A stretch of 64,000 nt of DNA from Calamus simplicifolius (GCA_900491605.1 UESW01004011.1:867677-931676); one strand, 5' to 3'; numbered from the stretch's first letter, positions 23,654 to 36,641 are shown. Translations and numbers: made by a program. Notes: generated by a model from the letters alone, not told the origin.

Positions 23654-26600
23654 GCCAAATTTGACAACACTCCAACGAAGCAGACGGTGGGTATGTTCTC
23701 ATGGGGAACAGCTTCATCTTCAAAGAGACCAAGGGAGGATGAGGGAATAGAGAATGTAATCTCCTTTTCTAAAGGGGAGTTAGCGGGGAGGGGCAATTTG
23801 AATGATGACAGCGTAATTGTCTCCATGATGATTGCTAAGCATCATATAAAAAGAATACTTGTAGATAGTGAGAGTTCAGCAGACATACTTACTTATGATG
23901 CTTTTGTTCGGATGAATTTATCTCCAGACTCCTTGCAACCGGTGACCACACCTCTAGTTGGCTTCATAGAAGACTCAGTAAGGGTTGAAGGTGAAATTAC
24001 CTTGCCAGTTACGGCAGGATCGCCGCCGTGTCAAAGCACGGTCCTAATGAGGTTTCTAGTAGCCCAAGTGCCTCTGGCATATATTGCCATACTCGGCTGA
24101 CCTGGTCTAAACCTCTTGGACGCGGTGATATCCATCAAATGTCTACTGTGAGGTTCCCTACCAGTGGAGGGATCGACGAAATGCGTAGGGAACAAAATCC
24201 TATGCAGTTATGTTACCATATGGCTCCCAGCCCTTAGAAGATGGTGACTCCATCAACTTCAATGCTGCTCAACCCTAGGGAGTCTAAAAGAAGAGGAGAG
24301 TCAGCCGAGCGTCCACTATCCCATCCACTAGGGGATGACCCTGTGAAGACTGTGCAAATCGGTGAGCTCCTTCCTCTAGAGATGAAGAATCAGCTCCTCA
24401 CTTTCTTATGAGCCAACTCGGATGTTTTCGCATGGTTAGCATCAGACATGCCGGGCATCCCTCCAGAGGTAATTACTCACAAGCTCAATATTGATTCAAA
24501 GTATCGGCCTGTCCGCCATAAGAAGAGAAGTTTCGCCCATGAGCGGTAGAGAGCCATAGATGAGGAGATCAATAAACTGCTTGCTACTGGCCACATCCGA
24601 GAAGCTCGATATCCGGATTGGCTAGCCAATGTAGTCATGGTCCAAAAAGTGAATGAAAGCTGGCACATCTACATCGACTTCACTAATCTCAATAAGGCAT
24701 GCCCCAAGGATAGCTTTTCTTTGTCGTGGATTGATCAATCAATGGACTCTACTTCTGCCATGAGCTTCTCAGTTTTATGGATGCCTTCTCCGGATATAAT
24801 CAAATAAAGATGGATTTGATAGATGAAGAAAACACATCTTTCATCACTGAAAAGGCATCTGCTGCTATAGGGTGATGCCCTTCGGGTTGAAGAATGCAGG
24901 GGCCACTTACCAGAGGTTGATGAATAAGGTCTTTAAAGACTAGATTGGGTGTAACATGAAGGTATATATGGATGATATACTGACTAAGAGCATCTACAGC
25001 GCCAACCATGTCGTCGATTTAGAAGAGACATTTAACAACCTTCGGCATCATCAGATGAAGCTCAACACTCGTAAATGTGCATTTAGTGTCACCACCAAGA
25101 AATTCCTGGGTTTCCTAGTGACCAGCAGGGGATTGAAGGAAATCCGAAGAAGATTCAAGCCATTCTTAATATGAGATAACCAGTCAATAAGAAGGAAGTG
25201 CAATGGCTCACCAAAAGAGTGGTCGCTCTAACCTGATTCCTATCTAGATCGGCTGAGAGATGCTTGCCCTGTTTCAAAGCTCTGTGCAAGGCCAATGGCT
25301 TCGAATGGACGGAGAGCTGCCAGACATCCTTTGAGGAGCTGAAAGAGTTTTTATCTATGCTGCCATTATTGTCGAAGCCTAAGGAAGGAGAAAAGCTCTT
25401 CCTCTATCTTGCTTCCTCTCTGGAGGCAGTAAGTTTTGTACTGGTATGACTCGACTCCGATGGAGCACAGAGGCCTGTTTATTATACTAGGAAGGTGCTC
25501 CATGATATGGAAGTCAGGTACTCCAAAACTAAAAAAATTATCTTCGCTTTGGTCATCTCTACTCAGCATCTCAGACCGTATTTCTAAGCCCATCCAATCG
25601 TAGTGCTTATGAACCAACCTCTTAGAGCTATCTTGGCTCGTCCTGACACCTCTGGTCACCTAGCTAAATGGGTTGTTAAATTAGGAGAGTTTGATCTTTC
25701 ATTTTAGTTTCGATCTATCTTGAAGTCCCAGGTATTGGCGAACTTCCTGATAGAGTGTCCTGGACAAAGGAGCAATCTAAAAATTTCCCTATGAAGTGCC
25801 CAAATGCTAGGAAGGATGTGGTGGAGACCTGGATCCTTCATGTTGACGGTGCCTCTAATTCTTAAGGGAGTGGAGCTGGTCTTATTCTAGCAAATCTGGA
25901 GGGTGTCATATTGGAGTACGCCCTCCGGTTCCTTTTCCAAGCCATAAATAACTAAGCTGAGTATGAGGCCTTATTGGTCGGAATTAAGCTTGCCCTAAAA
26001 CTCGGAGTAAAGTGCCTCAGGGCTTTTACTAACTCTTAGCTCGTCTCCAAACATATCACTGAAGAGTACGAGGCTTGAGACCCTATTATGTCTCGATATC
26101 TAAATAAGGTTAAGTCGCTAACCTCTTGATTGGCCTACTTCACTATTAGCTACATTCCTAGAGGCGAGAATGCTAGAGCCGACATCATGTCGCGGCTAGC
26201 CACTTCGGCGAACGACAGTTTGGGAAGAACATATGTCGAATACCTGAAAACTCCAAGTATCTATGTAGCAGAGAAGATCCTACCAGTTATGCTAGAATCA
26301 ACATGGATGGTTGCTTACATTCAGTACCTTACTGATAGTACTCTCCCCGCTAATCCCGTAGAAGCCAGGCTACTTAAGTGAAGATCTTCCAAGTTTGTAT
26401 TGCTTAGTGGGCAGCTATACAGAAAGTCCTTCTCTTATCCTCTCCTCAAATGCATTGGCTCGGTAGATGCTGATTATATCCTTAGAAAAATTCATGAAAA
26501 CATATGTGAAAATTATCTGGGGGGCAGATCCCTGGTGCACAAAGCCCTTCGCTAGGGATACTACTGGCTTACTATGCAAAAGACGCTGTGGAACTAGTCT

Positions 26601-27500
26601 AGAAGTGCGACAATTGCCAGCGATATACTGTATTCAACGATAGCCAGCTTCCCAACTGAGCCCACTCTCTGCCCATAGCCCTTCGCCCAGTGGGGAATGG
26701 ATATTCTCGGACCGTTCCCCCCGACTTTAGGATAATGAAGATTTTTGCTTGTTGCCATCGATAATTTCACCAAATGGGTTGAGGTCGAGGCACTAGCCAA
26801 GATTACCAAGAGCAAGATGAGGACATTTTTCTGGAAATCTACTATTTGTTGATTTGGCCTGCCCCATACCATCATCACCGATAATGGTCGCCAGTTCGAT
26901 AATGCTGCATTCAAAGCCTTTTGCACCGAACTAGGTATCTATCACCGGGCATCCATAGACCAATTGAGAGGCAGAAGTCATGATCGGGCCATCCTTCAAG
27001 GACTTAGAACCCGATTGGATGAGCTTAAAGACAGATGGGTGGAGGAACTCCCAAGTGTATTGTGGGCATATCATACAACTCCTAAAGTTCCCATGGGAGA
27101 GACTCCTTTCAGCCTTGTCTTTGGATATGAAGCAGTTATCCCGGTGAAGATCGATCTTTCCAGTCTCCGAGTGGAATTGTATAAAGACGAAGACAACTCT
27201 GAACAACTAAGGGCTAACCTTGACTTCGTCGATGAGACCCGGGACCAAGCGCAGCTCAGAATGGCCATGTTCCGTAAATGAGCGGCGAAATATTATAACG
27301 CCCGGGTCCGCTTCAAGACATTTTGTCCTGGAGATCTAGTCCTCAGGAGAGCTTAGATATCTAAACAAACTGAACGAGGCAAGCTGTTCCCAAATTGGGA
27401 GGGGCCTTATCGAGTCACGAAGACACTTCACCAAGGAGCTTACAGACTCGAGGAGCTAGATGGACGGCTAATTCCACGTACTTGAAATGCGAGTAATCTC
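23654..27500 (+). pseudogene. Gypsy pol: protease, reverse transcriptase, RNase H, integrase, heavily broken
   Basis: Protease is visible at about 23850-24095 (ILVDSESSADILTYDAF; the usual DxGSS glycine is replaced by Glu). Reverse transcriptase runs about 24400-25200, with VYMDDIL near 24962 and FLGFLV near 25107. RNase H follows at 25260-25700. A second, plant-type RNase H (GAGLILANLEG, AEYEALLVGIKLAL) lies near 25870-26040. Integrase and its C-terminal region extend to about 27490 (LWAYHTTPKVPMGETPF near 27060). Stops and frame changes occur every few hundred bases. Several stops are TGA or TAG where Arg (CGA) or Gln (CAG) is conserved, for example in ILG-stop-PGLN at 24098. Confidence 0.85.
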
Positions 27501-27585
27501 CGCCGGTATTACCATTAGTAAGTATACTTGGTCAATGGTTATAAAAATATATTTTTTTTAATTTCATGTCTCCATTCAGATTAAT

Positions 27586-28480
27586 AGTTTTTAAAAGGGC
27601 ATCGATGGTCCCGCAATCATAGACAGCCCCGGGCCAGCACGAGAAACCCCCATGGTGGTTCAAGTCCTATGGTCTCGGTAGCCCCGAGTCAAACTCCCAA
27701 GCCAGCGTGAGAAACCTCCGTGATAGTTTTTAAAAGGATCTCGATGGTCCCGTAATAATAGATACCCCAAGACCGATGCAAGAAACCCCCATGGTGGTTC
27801 AAGTTCTATAGTCTCGGCAACCCCAAGTCAAACTCTTCGGTTGATGCGAGAAACCCTGTGATAGTTTTCAAAAGGACTTCGATGGTCCTATGATCATAGA
27901 CATCCCTAAGCCGGTGCAAGAAAACCCCGTAGTGGTTCAAGTCCTATGGTCTCGGTGGCCCCAAGTCAAACTCCTGAGCCAGTGCGAGAAACCCCCATGG
28001 TAGTTTTCAAAAGGACCTCGGTGGTCCCGCAATCATAAACACCCACGGGCCGGCTTGAGAAACCACCGTGGTGGTTCAAGTCCTATGGACTTAGCAGTCC
28101 CGAATCAAACTCCCGGGTCGGCGCAAGAAACCCCCTTGGTGGTTCAAGTCCTATGGTCACGGCAGCCCCGAGTCAAACTCTCGAGCCAGCGCGAGAAATC
28201 CCCGTGGTAGTTTAAAAGGACCTCGGCAGTCCCCGATCATAGACACCCTTGGGCCGGCACGAGAAACTCCTATGGTATCAGCGGCCCTGAGTCAAACTCC
28301 CGGGCCGGCGCGAGAAACTTTCGTGGTAGTTTTCAAAAGGATGTCGATGGTCCAGCGATCATAGATACCCCGGGCCGGTGCGAGAAACCCCCATGGTGGT
28401 TCAAGTCCTATGGTCTCGGTGGCTCCAAGTCATACTCCCAGGCCGACATAAGAAACCCCTGTGGAAGTTTTTAGAAAGAT
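27586..28480 (+). repeat. Tandem repeats of about 137 bp in the Gypsy element
   Basis: Six units are marked by AGTTTTNAAAAGG at about 27587, 27724, 27861, 28001, 28207 and 28325, with spacings of about 137, 137, 140, 206 and 118. Each contains one or two GCGAGAAACCCCC-type words and TGGTTCAAGTCCTATGG. There is no conserved reading frame. Tandem arrays at this position are known in Tat elements. Confidence 0.88.
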
Positions 28481-28830
28481 ATGATATCCTTCGAGCCCAT
28501 AGCAAGGATCGACGTCAGTATTCAAAAAACACCCTAGCAAAAGCCTAAGAGGTCAATATGAACCCAAACGTTCCTATGGAGCCCATCTGTCAAATCATTA
28601 GCTCTTTGAGTACGCTCATAGAGACGAAGGTGCATCTTGTTGAATTTGAAGGCTCAAGTCAAGACTTGGGCATTCAAAAGACCAAAGCATTATAAAAGGA
28701 TAAGTTCGTTAAATTTGGACGAAATATTTTTTCTATCAATGAATCCTTCATTTCAATAACCCCATTGTCATACAAAAAGATCGACATTAGTCAGATTACA
28801 AAATATTGAAAGCAGAAAAAGAAACTAAAT

Positions 28831-31152
28831 CTAAGGCTCAACGGATCCTTGCCCATCCTTGTCACCACCACTCTCCGGATCTTCATCTTTATCTTTGGGC
28901 CGAATGTCTTCAAGGCTGCTTGCTTTATAGATCCAGAAGATTTTCTCCTTACACTTTTCAAAGCCCTGGGCATAGGCATCGAGGGCTGCCTCACTAAACT
29001 CGGCAGCAAAGTCTGTAGAACCTTTATAAAGTTCAACGGCCTCCCAAGCCCAGAATTTGGCGGCGATGACTTTCATTAAAGCTTGGACTTCAGAGGCTAC
29101 CATCTTCTCCATGGCCTGAGCCTCGACGATGGTCAGTTTCTCCATGACCTCCTGAACTTTCGCCTCAACACAAGCCAGCTTCTCCATGCCAGCCTGGGCT
29201 TCGGATTTGACCATGTCGGCCCTATTTTCGGCATGGTCCACCTTCAGGAGAGCATCTTCCAACTTCTCCTCCATCGGCTTAAGCCTTGACATGGCTTCTG
29301 CCAATTTGGCCTCAGCGACTCTGGCCCTTCTTTTAGCCTCCTCGGCCTGGGCCTTGGAGGAGCGGTTTTCTTCCTGGGCGGCTTGGAGCTTGCTGTCCAC
29401 CGTCGCCTCTCGGGTCCTAACCTCAGTCAGTTCCCTGGTTAGGTCATTGATCTGAGTCTTGAGGCAGCCAGCTCATCCTGAGCACGCCCGCAATTGTTGG
29501 AGCTCCTGGTACAAGCATCCTAAAGGACGAAGAGACCGTTGGATATCTGTGTAAACCAATGGATTAGAGTATAGACTATATCCAACCAAGAAAGCAAAGT
29601 TAACACACTTACATGGAGGGTGGCAGTGAAAAGAGTATCAAGAGACCTCTCGATTGGTTGGTGGCAGAGCTCAGCCTGAAAGTTGGGGAGAGTTGAGCGA
29701 CTCAGGAGGCGCTCTGCCAGACGACCTCGATGCATTGCCGTAACCTTGGATGGCCAGCTAAGTGGAACATTATCGGGAGGCATCCTCGCTTCCTCTGGCA
29801 TCGATTGGGTGGCCAAGGAAGCATCCTCTCCAGCTTCCCGCTCCAGAGGCGTTGCAGCCCTCACCTCTGGTGCATCTTCATCTTCGGTTTCGACAGTGGT
29901 TGAGGGTCCTTTCTTCGGCAACTCTGCCTCAACCCCAACGAGAGGAGCCTCTGCCAATGGTGCTTCAGCAAAGGGATCTCCCCTTCTTAACTCTTCCATT
30001 GGAGCGGCCTCGGGGGCTGTGGGTGGAACCATAGAAGGCTGGGTTGGCCCGCCCTGTTCTTCTTGATGGGGCTTTTTAGGCGTCGTCCTCGTCGTGTCAC
30101 CGACGGCTTTCTTTCTTTCCTTGAGACCTGCCACAAAAAAAATTGAGAGAGAACATCATCGTTGTATAAGGAGGTAAAGATAATTAAAAAAAAAAAAATA
30201 AAAATAAAAATAAAAATGAGGATGAAATGATGATGATGATGTGATGCTCATCGGACGCCGGTGGTGGTGACGCCGGTGCTGCGCTGACTTCACGAAGGTT
30301 ATCCTTTGATAGCAAATCTTAGCAGAAGGGGATGATGGAGGACATTAAGGCATCAAAGAGCTCTCAGTCTCTCTCCTCTACAGCCGAGTTCTTATTGGGA
30401 CTAGTGTCGGGATGTTGCCAAGCGATTTTTATTCCCTCCACATGGACATAGAAGAATCGGGATTTCCATTCCTTAACCTTGGAGGGTAAATCAAGTTTGA
30501 GGACTCTTTTGGGCCTGGAGGCAAAGCTCCACCACCTATTTTTCTTGGGGTTTTGAAGTTTATATAAAGCCTGAAACAAGGAGACTCGGGTGGGAGCACC
30601 ATGAAAATGGCAGAGTACCAGAAAGGCATAAATAATCCGAATAGAGTTCAGAGTTAACTGCACTGGGACAAGGTTGTATCTATCTAAAAGGTTGAGAAAG
30701 AAATGATGGAAAGGGAGGCAAAGCCCACTCTTGAGAAATTTCTTATACAAGGCAACTCCGTCGGATCGGCTGTAGGTTATCTTGTCACCATGCCAAGGTG
30801 CAGAGAGGCAAATACTATCTGGTATATTATATTTGGCCCAGAGATTTTTTATGTCCTGGGCTTTCATGGTGGAAGTTATCCCCCCTAGACCTGCGGATTT
30901 GGAATAGGTAATCAGACGAGATATCGAGCAGGAAGGTGAAGGAGAAGCCCTAGCGGCTGGAGGTGATACCCTAGGGGATGGAGAAGAAGCCCTAGGTGAT
31001 AGGGGGGAAACCCTAGTCGAGGCCGGGGTGGCGGATGCCAATCGACCATGAATGGAGATGCCACCGGGAGCCCGGCATCGCGCTTGGAGGATTTTCTCTT
31101 TAGAAGGTTCTACCATAGGTTTCTTGTCATTTCTATCGGAACAAGGATCCAT
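28831..31152 (-). CDS. Antisense multi-exon ORF of the Gypsy element (plant transposon-associated protein)
   Basis: On the strand opposite gag-pol, an ORF starts at 31152 and runs to 30364 (262 residues). It has a Ser/Pro repeat region (SPRASSPSPRVSPPAARASP) and then a conserved-looking globular part (DGVALYKKFLKSGLCLPFHHFF, LNSIRIIYAFLVLC). This resembles the 'putative gypsy-type transposon' proteins of plant genomes. A second block (30134 to about 29612) begins at a good acceptor (TTGTGGCAG/GTC) and ends at a GTAAGTGTG donor. A third (about 29540 to 28831) starts after TTTACACAG, and encodes a long Glu/Ala/Lys coiled coil (KAQAEEAKRRARVAEAKLAEAM). Function is unknown. One frame change in the third block prevents a clean join. 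Antisense ORFs at this position are known in Tat elements. Confidence 0.65.
30185..30216. repeat. A-rich (AAAAAT)n microsatellite
   Basis: A poly-A run grades into repeated AAAAAT units inside the presumed intron of the antisense ORF. Confidence 0.85.
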
Positions 31153-31654
31153 GAGAGTGAAAAGAAAAGAACAGAAAGGTGAACAAGAACCGACCTTAAA
31201 TCAGAGGGATAGAAGCAAGAACCCAGTGTTCAGAAAGTCGAGAGAATGTAGAAGAAGTAATGGAGGAATAAGAAGCTTGAAGGGATGGGCGGGACAGTTT
31301 TTATACATAGTTTCCGAAAGTCCCACCCACTATAATGCCATGCGGAGGCGGAGTTACTATCCAGCTATCCGCGAGTTATTGGAGGAATGCAATCCACACC
31401 CAATGATGGGACGTAGGCAAGGATAATCCAATGATGACACTCCACCTTTTCTTGCTGGTCACGAGGCATTTTTCTCAATCCTTCCACGGGCTATGATACT
31501 CCCAATGCCATTCCTTAAATGATGAGAAGACTTCGAAGAGACTTTACTTCTCCAAGAGCACGAGCCTACCTCCGCTAATTTATGGTGCGTGGGACCCAAC
31601 AAAGCGAAAGATTTGGCGCTCTTTTCTCTTGGCAAGTGCTGAGCATGTGAGCAC

Positions 31655-31679
31655 CAAGACTCAGGAGTGAGAGGGCATA
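31655..31679 (+). other. Purine-rich tract before the Gypsy 3' LTR
   Basis: The sequence AGGAGTGAGAGGG lies just upstream of the LTR start at 31680. It is the likely polypurine tract for plus-strand priming. Confidence 0.5.
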
Positions 31680-32699
31680 TGATGTGGCTGGTAAAAGTCA
31701 CGTGTAAGTTAACGGCCAAAATTACCTAACGACGGGAGTTATTTGAAAAGTCAATGGCTCCAGCAGAAGCGGCCCCTAGGCAGCCCTAGCAGAAGCGATC
31801 CCTAGGCAGCCCCGAAGTGGCTTCTAGGTAGCCCCGAAGCGGCCCCTAGGTGGCCCCAAAGCGGTCCTAGCAGAAGCGGCTCCTAGGGGGCCCCTGTCTA
31901 CGGAAGTTTTCTCATTGGCCTTGGGTCCTGAGCGGCTCGGTTTTGTCTTATCTTCAAAGCTCATCTCGACTTCCCGAGCAAGCCTCTGCCTTTGACAAAG
32001 CCGGACCTACTAACCATCCTTGATCCATATCATTCCAAAAAGATAGGAACCGTCAATCCTAATATAAGCCCCAAAAGTCATGACCCATCATGCAACATTA
32101 ATGACTCTGACCAGATGATGCCCCAAAAGTCATAATCTATCAGACAGCATTAATGACCCTAATTAGATGAAGCCCCAAAGGTCGTAATCCATCATGAAGC
32201 TGCAAATCTTCAAACCAATGAGACCCAAAAAGTCATCAAGAAAATTTAATGATTCTGGCCAAATAAGCCTCGAAAGATGATTGTCTGCCATGAAGTAGGA
32301 ATCACTAGAGGGAAACTCAATCCCACTAGTTCTGACATTCTATCTGCAAAAGTCATGGCTCATCATGAGATTTCAATCTTATCAAGCAAGCCACACGGAC
32401 TCAAAGTATCAATAAAAAGAAAGAGGAACCCTGGACCGAGGTATGAACAAAAAAAAAAAGCAAACACTTAGATATTCCAGTCATCTTCTTCCTTCCTAAC
32501 TCTCTCTCTCATCTTGAGCTTCACCAAGCTCATGACTGTGATATCGATCACTGACTTAAGCGTCGGAGGGTCTCTGTTGGAATATCCGATCTTCGGGACT
32601 TCTTGCAGATCGTGGCACCGAGGCAAAGTTTCTTCAGCAAACTGACGATTCATTCACTGATGCTCAAGGACGTCAGCTCAAGGTAATCGAGCATCATCA
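31680..32699 (+). repeat. 3' LTR of the Gypsy element
   Basis: This 1020-base copy of 20996-22045 begins TGATGTGGC and ends ATCATCA, followed by the duplicated target cttgg. Differences from the 5' LTR are scattered and include many C/T and G/A changes, so the insertion is not recent. Confidence 0.92.
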
Positions 32700-32704
32700 C
32701 TTGG

Positions 32705-35700
32705 TTTACTGTAGAATGGAATTAAATTTAAACACCAAATGCCAGCAGCAAGAACAAAGAACCAAAACCCTGCAATGAAAAAAAGTGAAGTAGCTTCATA
32801 GCTTGAAGAAGGCACATCAAGCCATCAGCACAGTAAATGAAGGCTTTAACATAATCATGAAGGTTATCTGGTGTTCTTACATAAACCTTCACTTTTACTT
32901 TGTCCTATAAAAAGCGTCAAGTTGGCACACTACAGTAAAAAGTGCTGGAGGATGATTGATATTGAGTGGCTACGCATGATGAATCAACTACTTAATTTGG
33001 TTGTCAGCATGATCATTTCCATGGAAATCCCCTATCAGCCTCATTATAGAAAACCATCTAAATGTACTTGTGTAGCCATTGTCTATATATGAATGCATAT
33101 TAGGAACAACTAGTTGGCCAATCACAGTAGATACTAATGAGCTTCATATGTTCATCCTAAATAAGAATTACTTATATCATCGATATGGACCATTCTGTAC
33201 TAAGCATACTGTACCATATTGATACTGAACCGAAACTCGGTATTGAAGACGTAGCAAGTCTCAATATGCCGAACCGATTTATGTATCAAGTGTGTTGATA
33301 TCGTACTACTATTGTATTGATATAAGATCTAGTATTGAGATTACGAATCTTGATTCAACTAACATGCTCCAACAATCTAATGTGTCAGCAACTACTAATT
33401 AATTTACCATTCATGCCCCTGAAAATAGTAGAGCAGGCATCTCATACCTTCTAATTTAGATCTACAGATATTTTTTTTCTTTCCTCTTTCTCGTTAGGAG
33501 ATATGTCAAACATGAAACCTGGAAAGGTCATCTCGGTTCCTACTCCTAACATTGTATGTGTTGGGTAATGAGCCTATTATTGAGAATTGGGCCTATGGGC
33601 CTACCATTAAGAAATGAGCCTTGAATACCCATTACCCTATTAATGTTTGAATGCAAAATTGGCAATGTTTAGTCCCACATCAAAAATTTTGAGTAAAGGT
33701 GGTTCACTTATATGGAAACCCCTTCCGTCATGCATAGTTCCCTGGGCTCACCATAGGTAAAGAGCTAGAGGATGATGCATAGCATCATTCACGCATGCGC
33801 GCGCATGTGCGAAGGACGCAGTGGGCGCTTTGTAGACATACTTTGCAATCGAATGATAATTGATCATTGGATAAGAGATGGTTGACCGTCCGTGGACCGT
33901 TGGTAATAAGTTGACCATCCCGATCATGAAATGGCATATCAAATCAACCATCGACCGTTGGTGATAAGATGACCATTCGATTATGAAACGGTGTATCAAA
34001 GCCGTGCAATAACTTACCGGATCACGTGATCATCAGATCACGATGGTGAATCAATGTATCAGATCATGGAGCGGCTTATAGGATTGATTGATCATCTGAT
34101 TATCATGATTGTGAATCAACGTATCAAAGGCTGATAAAACCCTTCATTCATGTCTCTTGATCACATCCGATCAAATTAGACGATAGAAATCAAATTCGTA
34201 GGGATGCATCCAATAGACACCTTAAGATTATAAATATGTCCAAAATTCATCCAAGAATTCAAGAGTACTTGCATACTCTAAAGCTAAGAGAGTATAGCAA
34301 TTTTTTGTTTGCTGTTCTGATGGATTGTAGTATTGCTTTCATCAGAAGAAAACCGTTGTATCTTGAAAGACAATCGTCACAAATCCGTAAGCACCTATGT
34401 GGAACAACATTGTCTTAAGGACATAAAGTGCAACTCTAGAATCGGTCTTTAATCATAGTAGCATACACCACAACTTGTCAACAATATGGACATCTATTTA
34501 TCTACTTCTAAAAGGAAAAGGTGGAGTAAGAATCATTAAAATCAAATGCAGACCTAAAATCTTAAAGATGAATGATCCCTTTAACTACTCAAGAAAATCA
34601 TTGACCTCCAATATCTTTAATCCTAAAATAGACCGAAGCAAAATTAATATGGTCCACAAAAGAGCAATATCAGTGATCTTGGTAAGCACATGTAGGAGAC
34701 CTTATAGTGCACTCCAGTTGACAGGATTCTTGGAACCATTATGCAATGGTCTTTTAGTTGAATTGATGAGTCACCTAATTAAGAGCACAAATGGGCCCAT
34801 ACTGTTCAATAGCCTCCTCTTTCTTTTGATAATTTGTTTTCACTAGCACTAAAGAGCAAGGCAAATAACATCAAGTAGCATTCTGCAATAACTCCCCTAA
34901 TATTGATTGCTATCAGATTTGACTCGATCATATTTATCAATCATGTTTATTTATTCAGACCAAACTTGTGACCGGATAAACAAACGTTGATTCCATACAA
35001 AACCCCATAGCACTGTTCCAGATATGCAAGTCATGGTCAAAATTAACCATAACCTAATAGATATTTTGTTGTCTCAACTTCACAAAATAACAGATTTTGG
35101 CACATCTATCATGTCATGATAGTTCAAACAACTCGATGGACTTGAATTTTCTACCAAAATTCGAGAGAAATTAGATGCAGCATGGAGCCAAACTTAATAG
35201 ATGATCTATTGGCCAAACATGGTGAGAAGCTTCTTTTTGTGGAAGATATGAGTACTCTTTTAAATTATCATAAGCTTATAGCTTATAACAATTATTTTCA
35301 GATGGTCAAGCATTTATCACAGAAGAGTTTTATCTCATTTGAATTTTATCAATTTTAATTTTTTAAGAAATGATTTTAGCATCACTGATAACCTGAAACT
35401 AAGGCTACAAATAAATCGAGTCATATCATAACCCAACTCAATCTAAATCCAACTAAATTCATCAGGTCTCAAATCTGATTTATATTTGAAAACTGGTTAA
35501 TTGAGCCAAATTCAAATACTAACACTTTGTACGTAAATAACACTTAAAAGATATTTAACTTAGTTATATACTTGATTAAAAAAATATAATAATTGATCAT
35601 TTAGCCTGAATCATTTCAGCTTTACAAAGCGAGCACACACACATATATTAGACTTTTTATTTGCATCTTATAAAAGGAACAGTTGATAAACTTTACTCTA

Positions 35701-36059
35701 GAATTCTTCATATGATTTGTGAGCATTTGCTCCAAAGAATTAACAGTTAAGACCCAACATATGTTAAGATCCTATTTGAAGCGATTGGGAAAATGATGAG
35801 ACATTTATGCTCTTTGCAATGTCTTGCTTATTTCATGTATTTTATCATATTTCATTTTGTACTTTTAAAGTTACAGTGAGTTTCTGAGCGGTCTCACTTG
35901 ATGATTTCTTTTTCCTTGCTGTATTTTTTTTTCCTTTTAGGCCATGATTTCTTTTGTCTCTTGTATTCTTGCAAACTTGGTGGTAATTTTTCAAAAAGAT
36001 AAACTTGCCAATATGCAATAATGGTCCTGTTTAAACCGCGGCTGAGATGATATCCGAAG
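32705..36059. other. AT-rich intergenic DNA with unresolved repeats
   Basis: No gene is supportable here. The part from TGTTGGGTAATGAGCC (33559) to about 34430 looks like an LTR remnant. It has TAGTCCCACATC near 33669, a block of imperfect repeats (GACCRTTNG, GGTGATAAGATGACC) at 33880-34120, and CTTGAAAGACAATCGTC near 34360. Without a partner copy I cannot prove it. The remainder is AT-rich single-copy-looking sequence. Confidence 0.35.
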
Positions 36060-36641
36060 TAAAGGTAGGTATTGGACTGTACCTGGTACGGCATGGCTCA
36101 AAAAAAAAAAAAATTATGCCCGACATAACCCGTGATCCATTTTGGGTTGGGCCATGCCTCGGCACGGCCCCTAACGGTACTAATTGGGCCGTGCCTGGCA
36201 TGGCCCAGCTAGCCGTTTCTAGCCATTAGAAATGGCTAGTTGGAAGAGGTTTTGACCATTTTAACTCTCCCAACAGCCATAAAACGACTAGAAAGGGGTA
36301 TTTTGGAAAAAAATTATTCCTATAAATACTCTATTCCTCCCTCATTCTCACCATACCAAATAAATTCTTCTCTTCTTCTTACTACTATTTCTCTCTTTTA
36401 ACAAGTGCTCTAGCAATTTAATTTTTAGTTTGCAAGTGTTTTAGCAAGTATTCAAGTGCTACACAAGAGGATGTTCTTATTAAGAAGTTTGAAGTACAAG
36501 AGAAAGGAGGTTACTTCTTGTTGAGATGCGAGAGCACAAGAGGAAGCTATAAATTTTGGCTTCACGCCTCCATCTCTGGTCCTTTTCTTAATTTCTTCTT
36601 GTGGTTATTTTTTTTACATTCATTAATTTAAAATTTTAGAT

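Larger units (their letters stand above)
20996..32699 (+). mobile_element. Ty3/Gypsy LTR retrotransposon, Tat-like, decayed, 11.7 kb
   Basis: Two direct copies of about 1 kb bound the element (TGACGTGGCTGG at 20996, TGATGTGGCTGG at 31680, both ending ATCATCA). They are flanked by an identical 5-bp duplication, cttgg (20991-20995 and 32700-32704). Inside, in order, are gag, protease, reverse transcriptase, RNase H, a second plant-type RNase H, integrase, a tandem-repeat block, and an antisense multi-exon ORF. That order, with an antisense ORF and tandem repeats between pol and the 3' LTR, is known for the Tat lineage (Grande and Ogre relatives). Many stops break gag-pol, so it is not autonomous. 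Confidence 0.93.

Noticed and set aside
29683..30066. Plus-strand ORF opposite the antisense ORF
   Set aside because: It is a Ser/Ala-rich shadow of the coding minus strand, with no family features.
33559..34430. LTR-like stretch starting TGTTGGGTAATGAGCC
   Set aside because: No second copy, primer site or target duplication could be found in the window, so it is noted only as an unresolved repeat.
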